Shown here in pieces: positions 54,039-60,085 of a stretch of DNA of 60,085 nucleotides (the first letter of the stretch is position 1; each line of letters opens with the position of its first letter). The notes beneath the pieces are model-generated. The model saw nothing but the letters and a program-made list of their open reading frames with translations. It was not told where the DNA came from and did not search any database. Position numbers and translations under genes: made by a program. The DNA is taken from contig VAWK01000017.1 in the NCBI GenBank assembly GCA_005885515.1, forward strand, positions 27,475 to 87,559, given 5' to 3'. Origin of the DNA: Actinomycetota bacterium (GTDB taxonomy: Bacteria > Actinomycetota > Thermoleophilia > Solirubrobacterales > Solirubrobacteraceae).

Positions 54039-54784
54039 CCGTGCGCGGGCAGCTCGACAAAGCTGTACGGCGGCAGAGGTCCCGTGTACTTAAAGGTCAG
54101 GCGCCCGGCGTTTTGGCGTCCAAGTGCGTCCACGGCCTGGTCAAACGCCGGTATCTGCGCGTCCTCTACCAGAAAAGAGACGTTGGCCGCAACATGCTCG
54201 TGATCGGGCTCCCCCACCTGAACGGCGACGGCGAGCGGCTCGAGGGCGTCGACGATGGCGGATAGATCGACGATGGCCGCCTGCTCGACGGCCCGAGCGA
54301 CCTTCTGGCCAAGCTCGATGCGCTCGTAGTACAAAGCGTCGGCGGGGCGACCACGCAGCGCGGCGCTCAGCGCGGCGATGTCGGAGTGCGCCTCCACGAT
54401 CTCCTTCATGAGCGCGTCCTCGTCATAGACGGCGCGCAGTCGCAGCTCCCCCTTGCCATCGACTTCGCGCAGCTGGAGGAGGAGCTCGTCGCGGTATTCC
54501 TCTAGGAGCTCGCGGCGCACGGCATCCTCATCTGGCATGACCACGCCGAATCGCATCGGCAACACGACGCCCTGAGCGCGCGCGCGGCCGAGCACGCGAG
54601 CATGGGTCAGCAGCTCCTCGCGCCCGGCCTGAATGTCACCCTCCGGCGCGTCACTGACGATCGCCGCGAGCTGCCCATCCTCGATCGCGTGCAGGCGCCG
54701 GCGGCGGATTCCGGTCCCGCGCAGCGCCGAGGCTGTTCTTGGCGTGACGCCGTACACGTACTTGGGCTTGGCTTGTGTGGTCAT
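54035..54784 (-). CDS. gvpF: Gas vesicle protein GvpF
   Basis: This 249-residue protein is a full GvpF/L: YVYGVTPRTASALRGTGI at the start, VLPMRFGVVMPDEDAVRREL in the middle, and the C-terminal YTGPLPPYSFVEL. It follows gvpA by about 26 nt, the usual A-F-G order. GvpF binds GvpA and starts vesicle assembly. Confidence 0.93.
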   Translation of the reverse strand: MTTQAKPKYVYGVTPRTASALRGTGIRRRRLHAIEDGQLAAIVSDAPEGDIQAGREELLTHARVLGRARAQGVVLPMRFGVVMPDEDAVRRELLEEYRDELLLQLREVDGKGELRLRAVYDEDALMKEIVEAHSDIAALSAALRGRPADALYYERIELGQKVARAVEQAAIVDLSAIVDALEPLAVAVQVGEPDHEHVAANVSFLVEDAQIPAFDQAVDALGRQNAGRLTFKYTGPLPPYSFVELPAHG

Positions 54785-54810
54785 GGTGCCGGCCCCTTGG
54801 GCGCTTCGCC

Positions 54811-55239
54811 TTATTTGCTTCGCCTGCCTGCACCCGCGCGGCTTCGGGAGCCTTCGCGGCTCTTCTCGTCATCGTCGGAGGAGCCCTCGTCATCGTCGGA
54901 GGAGCCGAAGAGCGACTCCTTGGCCCCCTCGAGCACGCCTCGCGCCTTGCTTTGCGAGCCATCTTCGGTGATGTCCTGCATGAGCTGCGGCAGCCCCTCG
55001 CTTTCCGAGCCTTGGAGCTCGAGACGGTTGACTGCCTCGGCGAACCGCAGGTACGTGTCGACGCTGGCGATCACGATGCGCGCATCGACGGTCAGTAGCT
55101 CGATGCCGACGAGCGAGACGCGCAGGAAGATGTCGATCACGAGACCCTTGTCGAGGATCACGTCGATGACCTCGTAGAGGCCGCCTGAGCTCGACCGTTG
55201 TACGTATGCACTCCCGGGCCGCTGCACTGAGGTTGCCAT
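54811..55239 (-). CDS. gvpA: Gas vesicle structural protein GvpA with acidic tail
   Basis: Residues 18-75 are the GvpA core: [40 protein letters not shown] and [17 protein letters not shown], which forms the ribbed vesicle wall. The 142-residue length is about twice the core. The tail ends in two copies of GSSDDDE made by a perfect 21-bp DNA repeat (54865-54885 and 54886-54906), then a basic end ([10 protein letters not shown]). The ATG at 55239 lies behind AAGGAGGAGGG. Confidence 0.95.
   Translation of the reverse strand: MATSVQRPGSAYVQRSSSGGLYEVIDVILDKGLVIDIFLRVSLVGIELLTVDARIVIASVDTYLRFAEAVNRLELQGSESEGLPQLMQDITEDGSQSKARGVLEGAKESLFGSSDDDEGSSDDDEKSREGSRSRAGAGRRSK
54865..54906 (-). repeat. 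Perfect 21-bp tandem repeat in the gvpA tail
   Basis: CTCGTCATCGTCGGAGGAGC starts both copies, at 54865 and 54886. Each codes G-S-S-D-D-D-E. Being in frame, copy number could vary without breaking the gene. Confidence 0.85.
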
Positions 55240-55288
55240 GATGTATCCGCCCTCCTCCTTGGACTGGTCCTTTTCGGGACTGCTCCTA

Positions 55289-55909
55289 CTACCCGTCTTC
55301 GTCGCCGCGCGAACCGTCGTCGCCTGCCGACGCCAGAAGCTCCTCATATACGTCCGGATTGAGCAACTCGGCGTCGGCCTTGAAGCGACGCAGCTCCTCC
55401 TCTACGCGCCGGTCTGCGATGTGAAGCATTAGACGTGCCGCCTCACCGAGACCTTCGGGCACGGCGTCGATCGTCACCTCGATTCGCGTAAGCCGCTCGC
55501 CGAGCGGGTGAAACGTGACGAGACCGGCGCTGTCGGATCCCTCGGTTGAGCGCCACGCGAAACTCTCCTGGTCACGCTCGTCTATCACCTCGGCGCTCCA
55601 GGAACGGGCCCGGAGTCCGTCGAGCATCCCGTTGAGCTCGTCGCCGTCGCGTTCGACCTCAGTGAGCCGGTGGGTGCCTTCCGGCAGGTGCCTGAGCTCC
55701 ATCCACTGCTCCCAGGCGATCTCGGGCGGCACGGCGACATCGATCGACTGCTGGATCGGCAGCCGGTGTGCTCGCTCGATCACGCCGTCGATGCCTCTTT
55801 CCCCGGCCCTCGTCAGCGCTTTTCCTGCCCGGCGCGAGGCGGCCACTGCGGCACGTTTGGCGAGGGCGCCCGAGATGCGAAGGGTCCCCCGCGCGACACG
55901 CTTTCCAAT
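55289..55909 (-). CDS. SRPBCC (START/Bet v1-like) protein in the gas vesicle operon
   Basis: Residues about 60-190 are an SRPBCC fold: [60 protein letters not shown] and [28 protein letters not shown] site stands before an ATT at 55909, right behind the stop of the previous gene; the first normal start is a GTG at 55846. It lies just upstream of gvpA. SRPBCC proteins occur in some actinobacterial gas vesicle clusters, but their task is not known to me; lipid or hydrophobic-ligand binding is possible. Confidence 0.72.
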   Translation of the reverse strand: MGKRVARGTLRISGALAKRAAVAASRRAGKALTRAGERGIDGVIERAHRLPIQQSIDVAVPPEIAWEQWMELRHLPEGTHRLTEVERDGDELNGMLDGLRARSWSAEVIDERDQESFAWRSTEGSDSAGLVTFHPLGERLTRIEVTIDAVPEGLGEAARLMLHIADRRVEEELRRFKADAELLNPDVYEELLASAGDDGSRGDEDG

Positions 55910-55910
55910 C

Positions 55911-56567
55911 TCACCCTCCCGTGGAGGCCGCCTTGCTCTTGATCTCACCCTCGGCGCGGCGTCCCGTCGACGCCGCCTTGCTCTTGATCGACTGCGCGGC
56001 CGCCTTCGTCCGTCGCTTGCCTGCGCCCTGGGGAGCTCGACTCTGAGCCGGGTGCTTTCGCTGGCGAGCTGACTGCTTGCCGCCTCCCTTGCGGCCTTCG
56101 CTTGTCGTCCGGCGTGCCGTAGCCGCCTTTGGCGTCGATCCTTTCGTCCGACCCTTGGGCGAATTGCGCGGGCGATCGCCCTGCTGGCGTTTGCCCTGTC
56201 CGCTTTGCCGACGCTCATCGGGCGAGTCAGCGCTCTCGCCGCCAGAGCTGGAGTCAGCGCCCTCGCCGGCCGAGCTGCTGGCACGGGCGCGGGCCCGCGG
56301 AGCGCGCTGAGACCTCGAGCGCCCCGGTTCCTCCTCGGACTCCCCGGATGCAGAGCCGGTCGCGCCAGTGTCCGGCTCAGCTGCCTCCTCGCCTTCCTCT
56401 GATGCGGAGCCCGTCGCGCCAGAGTCCGGCTCGTCGTCTGCCGGCAGGCCTAGGTAGCCGGGCGTAGATGCGCGGCCGTGGCGCTTTGCGGCCTTGGCAT
56501 GAGTGCGCCTGACGGGGCTTTCGCGCTCCTGCGGCCTGTCTTCGGTCTGTGTCGCGCCCCGGGCCAT
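55911..56567 (-). CDS. Low-complexity charged protein of the gas vesicle cluster
   Basis: From the ATG at 56567 this is 218 residues of Ser, Arg, Lys, Glu, Gly and Ala. The acidic middle has repeats such as PDSGATGSASEEGEEAAE and PDTGATGSASGESEEEPG; the C-terminal half is basic and ends in two copies of IKSKAAST. It is probably disordered. It lies 4 nt after the gene at 56572 and overlaps none, so it is in the operon. No family recognised. Confidence 0.6.
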   Translation of the reverse strand: MARGATQTEDRPQERESPVRRTHAKAAKRHGRASTPGYLGLPADDEPDSGATGSASEEGEEAAEPDTGATGSASGESEEEPGRSRSQRAPRARARASSSAGEGADSSSGGESADSPDERRQSGQGKRQQGDRPRNSPKGRTKGSTPKAATARRTTSEGRKGGGKQSARQRKHPAQSRAPQGAGKRRTKAAAQSIKSKAASTGRRAEGEIKSKAASTGG

Positions 56568-56571
56568 CGGG

Positions 56572-57237
56572 CTAGCTGAGTGCCTTTCCGATGTCCTCGG
56601 CTTTCTGCCGCGCGACGCGCACCTCGCCGGCGAGCTTGCCGAACTGCTTGCCCGCCGCGTTGATGCTTCGCGCGACGTCAGAGAAGTGGGCCTGGCGACG
56701 CGGGATGGTGACGCCAAGCACCTTCTTGGGCCGTTTGCCGATCATGCGCTCGAGCAGGACTCCGCCGGCAACGCCCGCGATCGCGCCCAGCGCGCCGGTG
56801 GCTACGCCAACCCCGATCGTCTTGCCGTCGCTGGCGGTGTCACGAACGCCATCCGCGGCGGACGAGACTGCCTCGGAGGCGCGCTCGCGCATGCCGGCGC
56901 CCCCCGATCCGTTGCGAAGTCCGGAGCGTGCGGACCCTTGAGCCCTGCCTCGCGTCCGGCTCGCAGTACTACCGCGAGCGCCAGAGCCGCGTTTGGCGCC
57001 GGACGCTTTGGCACCGGAGGCTTTGGCGCTCGATGTCCTTTTGGACGCGCTCGGCGAACTCGACCGCGACCCACGGGCGGCGGCCGCGGCCGATGACGCC
57101 GGGGACCCGCTCCCTTCGCCGCCATTGCTGCCAGCCCGCGACACGCCGCGGCCGGAGCCGGAAGCGGGCGCTTTGCCGTTGGATCGCTGCGAAGTCCTCC
57201 GTGACGCCGCCCCTTTGCGTTGCGTTGCCGTTGCCAT
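56572..57237 (-). CDS. Low-complexity gas vesicle cluster protein with conserved C-terminal segment
   Basis: This 221-residue protein has a Ser/Arg/Ala/Gly-rich N-terminal 115 residues. A C-terminal part follows: DGKTIGVGVATGALGAIAGV, AGGVLLERMIGKRPKKVLGV and a helical end (AAGKQFGKLAGEVRVARQKA). The Gly/Ala-rich segment is hydrophobic enough to enter or line a membrane or vesicle surface. GGAGGTTAGGAG precedes the ATG. It is the first long gene of the operon. Family not recognised with confidence; a GvpQ-like role is possible. Confidence 0.65.
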   Translation of the reverse strand: MATATQRKGAASRRTSQRSNGKAPASGSGRGVSRAGSNGGEGSGSPASSAAAAARGSRSSSPSASKRTSSAKASGAKASGAKRGSGARGSTASRTRGRAQGSARSGLRNGSGGAGMRERASEAVSSAADGVRDTASDGKTIGVGVATGALGAIAGVAGGVLLERMIGKRPKKVLGVTIPRRQAHFSDVARSINAAGKQFGKLAGEVRVARQKAEDIGKALS

Positions 57238-57401
57238 CTCCTAACCTCCCCCAACTCGGTCTCGAGCTGGTCCTTGTCAATATTTGATTTCTGCACTTAC
57301 CCGCGGAGTTCTGCCTGGAAACAGCGAGGGACTTCTGCTGCGACCGTTGCAGTTCAGGCGCCGGCCGATGCGCGCTAGCGTGTGCCGGGCGAGCCGTCAG
57401 C

Positions 57402-57509
57402 TCAGACGATGCGCCGCACCAAGCCGCCCACGCCGCGGAGCAAGCCCACGACCAAATCGCCTACTCCCCGGAGCAGATTTCCTACCGCGTTAACGATTCC
57501 TCCGAACAT
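57402..57509 (-). CDS. 35-residue repetitive amphipathic peptide
   Basis: The frame reads MFGGIVNAVGNLLRGVGDLV and VGLLRGVGGLVRRIV, with the unit [NG]LLRGVG[DG]LV twice. It has a strong GGAGAGGAG site before the ATG and its own sigma-B-like promoter. Hydrophobic and small residues alternate with Arg and Asp on one face. It is upstream of the gas vesicle operon on the same strand. No named family; a surface peptide for vesicles or a membrane-active peptide are both possible. Confidence 0.65.
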   Translation of the reverse strand: MFGGIVNAVGNLLRGVGDLVVGLLRGVGGLVRRIV

Positions 57510-57553
57510 GCCGGCTCCTCTCCTCAGCTCCTCTCCTTACGCCCATGCGACAG

Positions 57554-57606
57554 GTACCCGCCCCCAACGCCAGGCAACCGCGGTTGCGCTGCCTCAACCG
57601 GGGTAC
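57554..57606. promoter_or_regulatory. Divergent pair of sigma-B-like promoters sharing a palindromic -35
   Basis: The palindrome GCAACCGCGGTTGC (57574-57587) gives GTTGC on both strands. To the right GGGTAC is at 57601-57606 after 12 bases; to the left GGGTAC (minus strand, 57559-57554) lies after 13 bases. Each points to a small gene with a good ribosome site, at 57631 and 57509. The geometry suits a shared, coupled pair of stress promoters. Confidence 0.65.
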
Positions 57607-57630
57607 AAGCACCTCGAAGGAGGTGTGCAG

Positions 57631-57786
57631 GTGAAGACAGCAGCCATCACGTTTGGCCGGGCAGCAGTAGAACGCCTCTCCGGCGATCGGCCGTCGACCC
57701 TCAGAGCACTGGCGGCAGCGACGATCACCGGCGGAGCGACGGCAGCCGTTACATATCGCCTACTGCGCAGCAAGAGCGACGAGTAG
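57631..57786 (+). CDS. 51-residue small protein, divergent from the gas vesicle operon
   Basis: The frame reads VKTAAITFGRAAVERLSGDR, then PSTLRALAAATITGGATAAV and TYRLLRSKSDE. A hydrophobic Ala/Gly/Thr helix ends in Tyr-Arg-Leu-Leu-Arg, a pattern I recall in small proteins beside actinobacterial gas vesicle genes. AAGGAGGT precedes the GTG. Role unknown; possibly membrane-associated. Confidence 0.7.
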   Translation: MKTAAITFGRAAVERLSGDRPSTLRALAAATITGGATAAVTYRLLRSKSDE

Positions 57787-57917
57787 TTCGCTGGAGCGGG
57801 CTCGCGCTGATTTCGACGCTCGTGCTGAGATATGACGAAGACGACACGGCGGACCGGTTCAGCAGCAAGCCGTGGTTTGCGTTCCTCGACCCCGCGCTGC
57901 GCCGCGCTCACTTGATG

Positions 57918-57942
57918 GTTAGCGCAATGCCCCTGCGGGTAG
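57918..57942 (+). promoter_or_regulatory. Sigma-B-like promoter before the 73-residue gene
   Basis: GTTAGC (57918-57923), a 13-base spacer and GGGTAG (57937-57942), about 28 bases before the ATG at 57971. Confidence 0.5.
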
Positions 57943-57970
57943 CCAATCACCGCCAGAGAGAAGCCGCAAG

Positions 57971-58192
57971 ATGGCGCGCAACGATCAAATGCAACGGGAT
58001 GGCGACGCGGAGCGCTACCGAGTCGCGGCCGAGGATGCGCTGGCGCAACTCGACTGGGCAATCGGATACCTGCACGGCATCCGCAAGACCGAGATCTCCA
58101 AGGCGCTCGCGAGCAATCGCTACTACATCCGACGCTCGCTGATGCGGAAGCCGGACGTCTCGGACCCCAGTGAGAAGACGGGGGAAACGTAG
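57971..58192 (+). CDS. Small conserved hypothetical protein
   Basis: This 73-residue protein has the core RYRVAAEDALAQLDWAIGYL, HGIRKTEISKALASNRYYIR, which I recognise as a recurrent actinobacterial small protein without an assigned role. A purine-rich AGAGAGAAG precedes the ATG. The core is helical and basic at its end, so nucleic-acid binding is possible. Confidence 0.72.
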   Translation: MARNDQMQRDGDAERYRVAAEDALAQLDWAIGYLHGIRKTEISKALASNRYYIRRSLMRKPDVSDPSEKTGET

Positions 58193-58309
58193 AGCACGAT
58201 CACTGAGCAGCAGTACGGGGACGGGGCAGGCACGCCACACGCTTCCATGGCGCTTTCATGCGCCCCCCAAGCCGGCGACTGCCAGGCCCAGAAACCGCTC
58301 AGAAAGTCA

Positions 58310-58455
58310 AGCCGACGCCCGGACTCGAACCGAGGACCCCTTCATTTCGAGTGGCTTGATTGGAGGCTGCTTTGGCTTGGTGGAGCCAAATTGGGTCGGG
58401 TTAGCTCGAGTTGGCTCGGCTCATAATTGCCGAGTCGGGGACATGTTTCGGGACA
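58310..58455 (-). repeat. Right att-like repeat B with tRNA 3'-half
   Basis: The first 43 bases match repeat A in 41 positions and keep T-loop GGTTCGAGTCC and acceptor end CGTCGGCT on the minus strand. TTAGCTCGAGTTGGC and GGACATGTTTC follow as in repeat A. Orientation is the same, 10001 bp apart. Confidence 0.75.
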
Positions 58456-58483
58456 TGGTTTTCAGCAAGCCGCGCCCGGCGCT

Positions 58484-58897
58484 TCAAGGCAAAAGCTCGA
58501 ACGCTGGACGGTGGCGAGGTGTGATGGCAGTGAAATGCCGTCGGTCAAGGGTCACGATGATCGGCGCGTCGAGGCGCTCGGCAAGAGCGATCACCGATGC
58601 ATCGGTCCCTCCGATCGGGAAGTCCGCGTACCGGTCCACGAGCTCGGCCATACGCGTGAAGTCCTCTCTACTCGGCCCTTCGACATCGAGTCCGCCGATT
58701 CCCCGCAGGAACTGACTCTCGGCCGTCGCGCCCAGTCGCCGACCCACGAAATATGTCGCCTCGGCAACGACGAGCGCCGGCACAATCAGATGAAGATCTG
58801 AGCGCTCGAGCACCGCGCGCGAGCGACGATGGTCCTCATCGTCGGCGTCGGCTGCGGCGTATAGCGGACCTGCGTCAACTACGGCCAGGGCGGTCAT
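58484..58897 (-). CDS. vapC: PIN-domain toxin (VapC family)
   Basis: This 137-residue PIN domain has the four acidic positions: VVDAGPLYAA (D8), ALVVAEATYF (E46), GGTDASVIALAERL and ITLDRRHF-like IVTLDRRHFTA. PIN toxins cut RNA and are blocked by the VapB partner. Its start overlaps the VapB stop by 23 nt, so the pair is co-translated. Confidence 0.9.
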   Translation of the reverse strand: MTALAVVDAGPLYAAADADDEDHRRSRAVLERSDLHLIVPALVVAEATYFVGRRLGATAESQFLRGIGGLDVEGPSREDFTRMAELVDRYADFPIGGTDASVIALAERLDAPIIVTLDRRHFTAITPRHRPAFELLP

Positions 58898-59120
58898 TCC
58901 ACTCCTGCTCGAGGAGCGCCTCCATGTCGCGAGCGGTTGTATGGCGCCCACTGCGACCGAGATCCGCGAATGGAAGCGCACGGGGCCCGTCGCCGCTCAA
59001 GCCGAGATGCTCTGCGAGCGCAGTGCGCGCGACCTCGGATGCCGAGCAATGCCGCCGCCGTGCCTCGCGATCGAGCGCCCTCGCGAGTTCGTCCGTAAGA
59101 GATATTGTGGTGCGCTTCAT
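58875..59120 (-). CDS. vapB: Ribbon-helix-helix antitoxin (VapB family)
   Basis: This 81-residue protein has the RHH domain MKRTTISLTDELARALDREA and CSASEVARTALAEHLGL, then a toxin-binding tail (TARDMEALLEQEWNDRPG). The AT-rich bases just upstream (59121-59140) repeat TATG-type motifs and probably hold the operator. The pair lies in the right flank of the island and may help keep it. Confidence 0.87.
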   Translation of the reverse strand: MKRTTISLTDELARALDREARRRHCSASEVARTALAEHLGLSGDGPRALPFADLGRSGRHTTARDMEALLEQEWNDRPGRS

Positions 59121-59204
59121 ACGTACATACTATCATAAATCCTCAACGGAAGGCCTTTACTGGCCCATGTCGTGAGGGCACCGCTTCCTGCTCGGATGTC
59201 CCAT

Positions 59205-59240
59205 AGCGGACGCCCGACTCGAACCGGGAACCCATTACGC
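59205..59240 (-). repeat. tRNA-3'-like relic D
   Basis: On the minus strand it has the T-arm CCCGGTTCGAGTCGGGCG and a changed acceptor end TCCGCT. It is diverged from repeats A and B and lies 9411 bp from relic C. Confidence 0.45.
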
Positions 59241-59434
59241 GTGGCTTGAGATGGGCCCAGCCTCGATGCACTAGCTCGACAGCCAGTGACATCACCGCGA
59301 AGCACCTGTCAATAACCGAGCACCTCCGCGACGTGCGCCGGCGAGCGTTGAGAGATTCGTTTTCGCGCGCGGGACCGAGGGCATGATGCCCGCCGATCCG
59401 AGCGTCGTCGGGCGCGGTCCTGGATGCAGCCGGT

Positions 59435-59471
59435 GCAGCCCGGTATAACCGCCCTTGATGGCTGCCGTGCG
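59435..59471 (+). repeat. Leader and start of the MBL-fold gene, source of the copy at 49592
   Basis: 34 of 37 bases match 49592-49628. It includes the TATAACCG element and the first codons of the gene. Confidence 0.75.
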
Positions 59472-60085
59472 TCTTCGCTTTCTCGGCTGCGGCGACGCGT
59501 TCGCGAGCGGCGGGCGTCTTCACACCTGTTTTCACCTCGAGGGCGGCAGCGAGCCGATGCTGATCGACTGTGGTGCCACTGCACTGGTAGCACTCAAGCG
59601 CGAGCGGATCGACCCGGCCTCGATCGGCTGCATCGCGCTGTCACACCTGCACGGAGATCACTTCGCTGGTCTTCCCTGGCTGATCCTTGACGGACAGTTC
59701 GCCGACCGTAGTCGACCACTTCTGATCGGCGGGCCGCCGGGAACCGAGCGGCGCTTCGGGCAGGTCTTCGAGGCACTCTACCCAGGCGCTGCGTCGGTGA
59801 AGCGAGGATTCGACATCCGAATCGTTGAGCTCGCTGAGCAAGCGCCATCCGAGCTGGGGCCGGCCGTCGTGACGCCTTTCGAGGTGGCACACTCGAGTGG
59901 CACGCCGTCCTACGGGCTTCGCGTCGAGTATGGCGGCAAGTTGATCGCCTACTCCGGCGATACCGAGTGGACCGAGTCGCTGGCCGATGTGGCACGGGGA
60001 GCCGACCTGTTTGTCTGCGAGTGCAACTATTTCGATAAGCAGGTGCCCGGTCACCTCGACTACCGAACGCTCGCCACTCACCGCC
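59458..60085 (+). CDS. MBL-fold metallohydrolase (RNase Z/ElaC-like), 3' end outside window
   Basis: The visible 209 residues have AAVRLRFLGCGDAFASGGR at the start, the metal motif ALSHLHGDHFAGL (H63, H65, D67, H68), FEVAHSSGTPSYGLRVEYGG with the third metal His, and IAYSGDTEWTES with the bridging Asp. This is the order of RNase Z-like metallo-beta-lactamase proteins; the true substrate is unknown. TATAACC about 15 bases before the ATG may be the -10 of a nearly leaderless message. The C-terminal His lies beyond the window. Confidence 0.88.
   Translation, partial: MAAVRLRFLGCGDAFASGGRLHTCFHLEGGSEPMLIDCGATALVALKRERIDPASIGCIALSHLHGDHFAGLPWLILDGQFADRSRPLLIGGPPGTERRFGQVFEALYPGAASVKRGFDIRIVELAEQAPSELGPAVVTPFEVAHSSGTPSYGLRVEYGGKLIAYSGDTEWTESLADVARGADLFVCECNYFDKQVPGHLDYRTLATHR

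Noticed and set aside
55910-56284. Upstream extension of the SRPBCC gene to 56284
   Set aside because: The extra residues are an Arg-rich shadow of the low-complexity gene; the fold begins after 55909.

Overview
The window is high-GC DNA from an actinobacterium. Class Thermoleophilia (Solirubrobacterales-like) is my best guess, from the several secreted ASST-type proteins, the NHL-repeat secreted protein ending in an Arg/Leu-rich domain, the DUF2630 and DUF6351 proteins, GTG starts and frequent 4-nt ATGA overlaps. This is an inference from gene content and not a taxonomic measurement.

Layout. 1-12000: a secreted S15-type hydrolase cut by the left edge, an oxidoreductase plus dienelactone hydrolase pair, a polyprenol-sugar module (GtrA, GT2, methyltransferase), a 12-repeat NHL secreted protein, a decayed esterase, a STAS protein and a Pro/Ala-rich secreted protein. 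12000-15500: two divergent tRNA-Ser genes, a GreA-type factor, cupin, F420-type LLM oxidoreductase and Rieske protein. 15600-23300: a tight minus-strand operon of ASST, MFS exporter, ASST, ASST and macro-domain protein, all within 45 nt of one another. 23400-31100: MEST-like hydrolase, GNAT, two class III cyclases, creatininase, a broken DUF6351 gene and a TetR remnant with an operator. 31300-35900: a minus-strand run of lipoprotein, GH63-like, patatin, SDR and thioesterase genes. 36000-48000: 3D-domain lipoprotein, serine hydrolase, GH79, S15 hydrolase, trypsin-like protease, a partly decayed SnoaL family cluster, and a TetR plus glycosyltransferase pair. 48300-59500: an accessory island with a full gas vesicle operon (gvpA, F, G, O, J, L, S, F/L, K) and unusual accessory genes. 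It is bracketed by direct repeats that look like the 3' half of a tRNA. The right edge holds a VapBC pair and an MBL-fold hydrolase.

Two parts stand out. In the ASST/MFS/macro operon, three paralogous extracytoplasmic beta-propeller proteins are co-transcribed with a 14-TM exporter and an ADP-ribose-type hydrolase, which suggests one pathway for making or exporting a compound. In the gas vesicle island, five promoter-like sites of the form GTT(N)15-18GGGTA precede small genes at both ends. They resemble sigma-B-type promoters, so the island may be a stress-regulated unit. It also carries a 35-residue repetitive amphipathic peptide, two low-complexity proteins and an SRPBCC protein that I cannot match to named gas vesicle roles.

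At least six genes carry frameshifts, nonsense codons or short deletions (left-edge hydrolase, oxidoreductase, DUF6351 twice, SnoaL, glycosyltransferase). Either the assembly has indel errors or several accessory genes are decaying; the sequence alone cannot decide.
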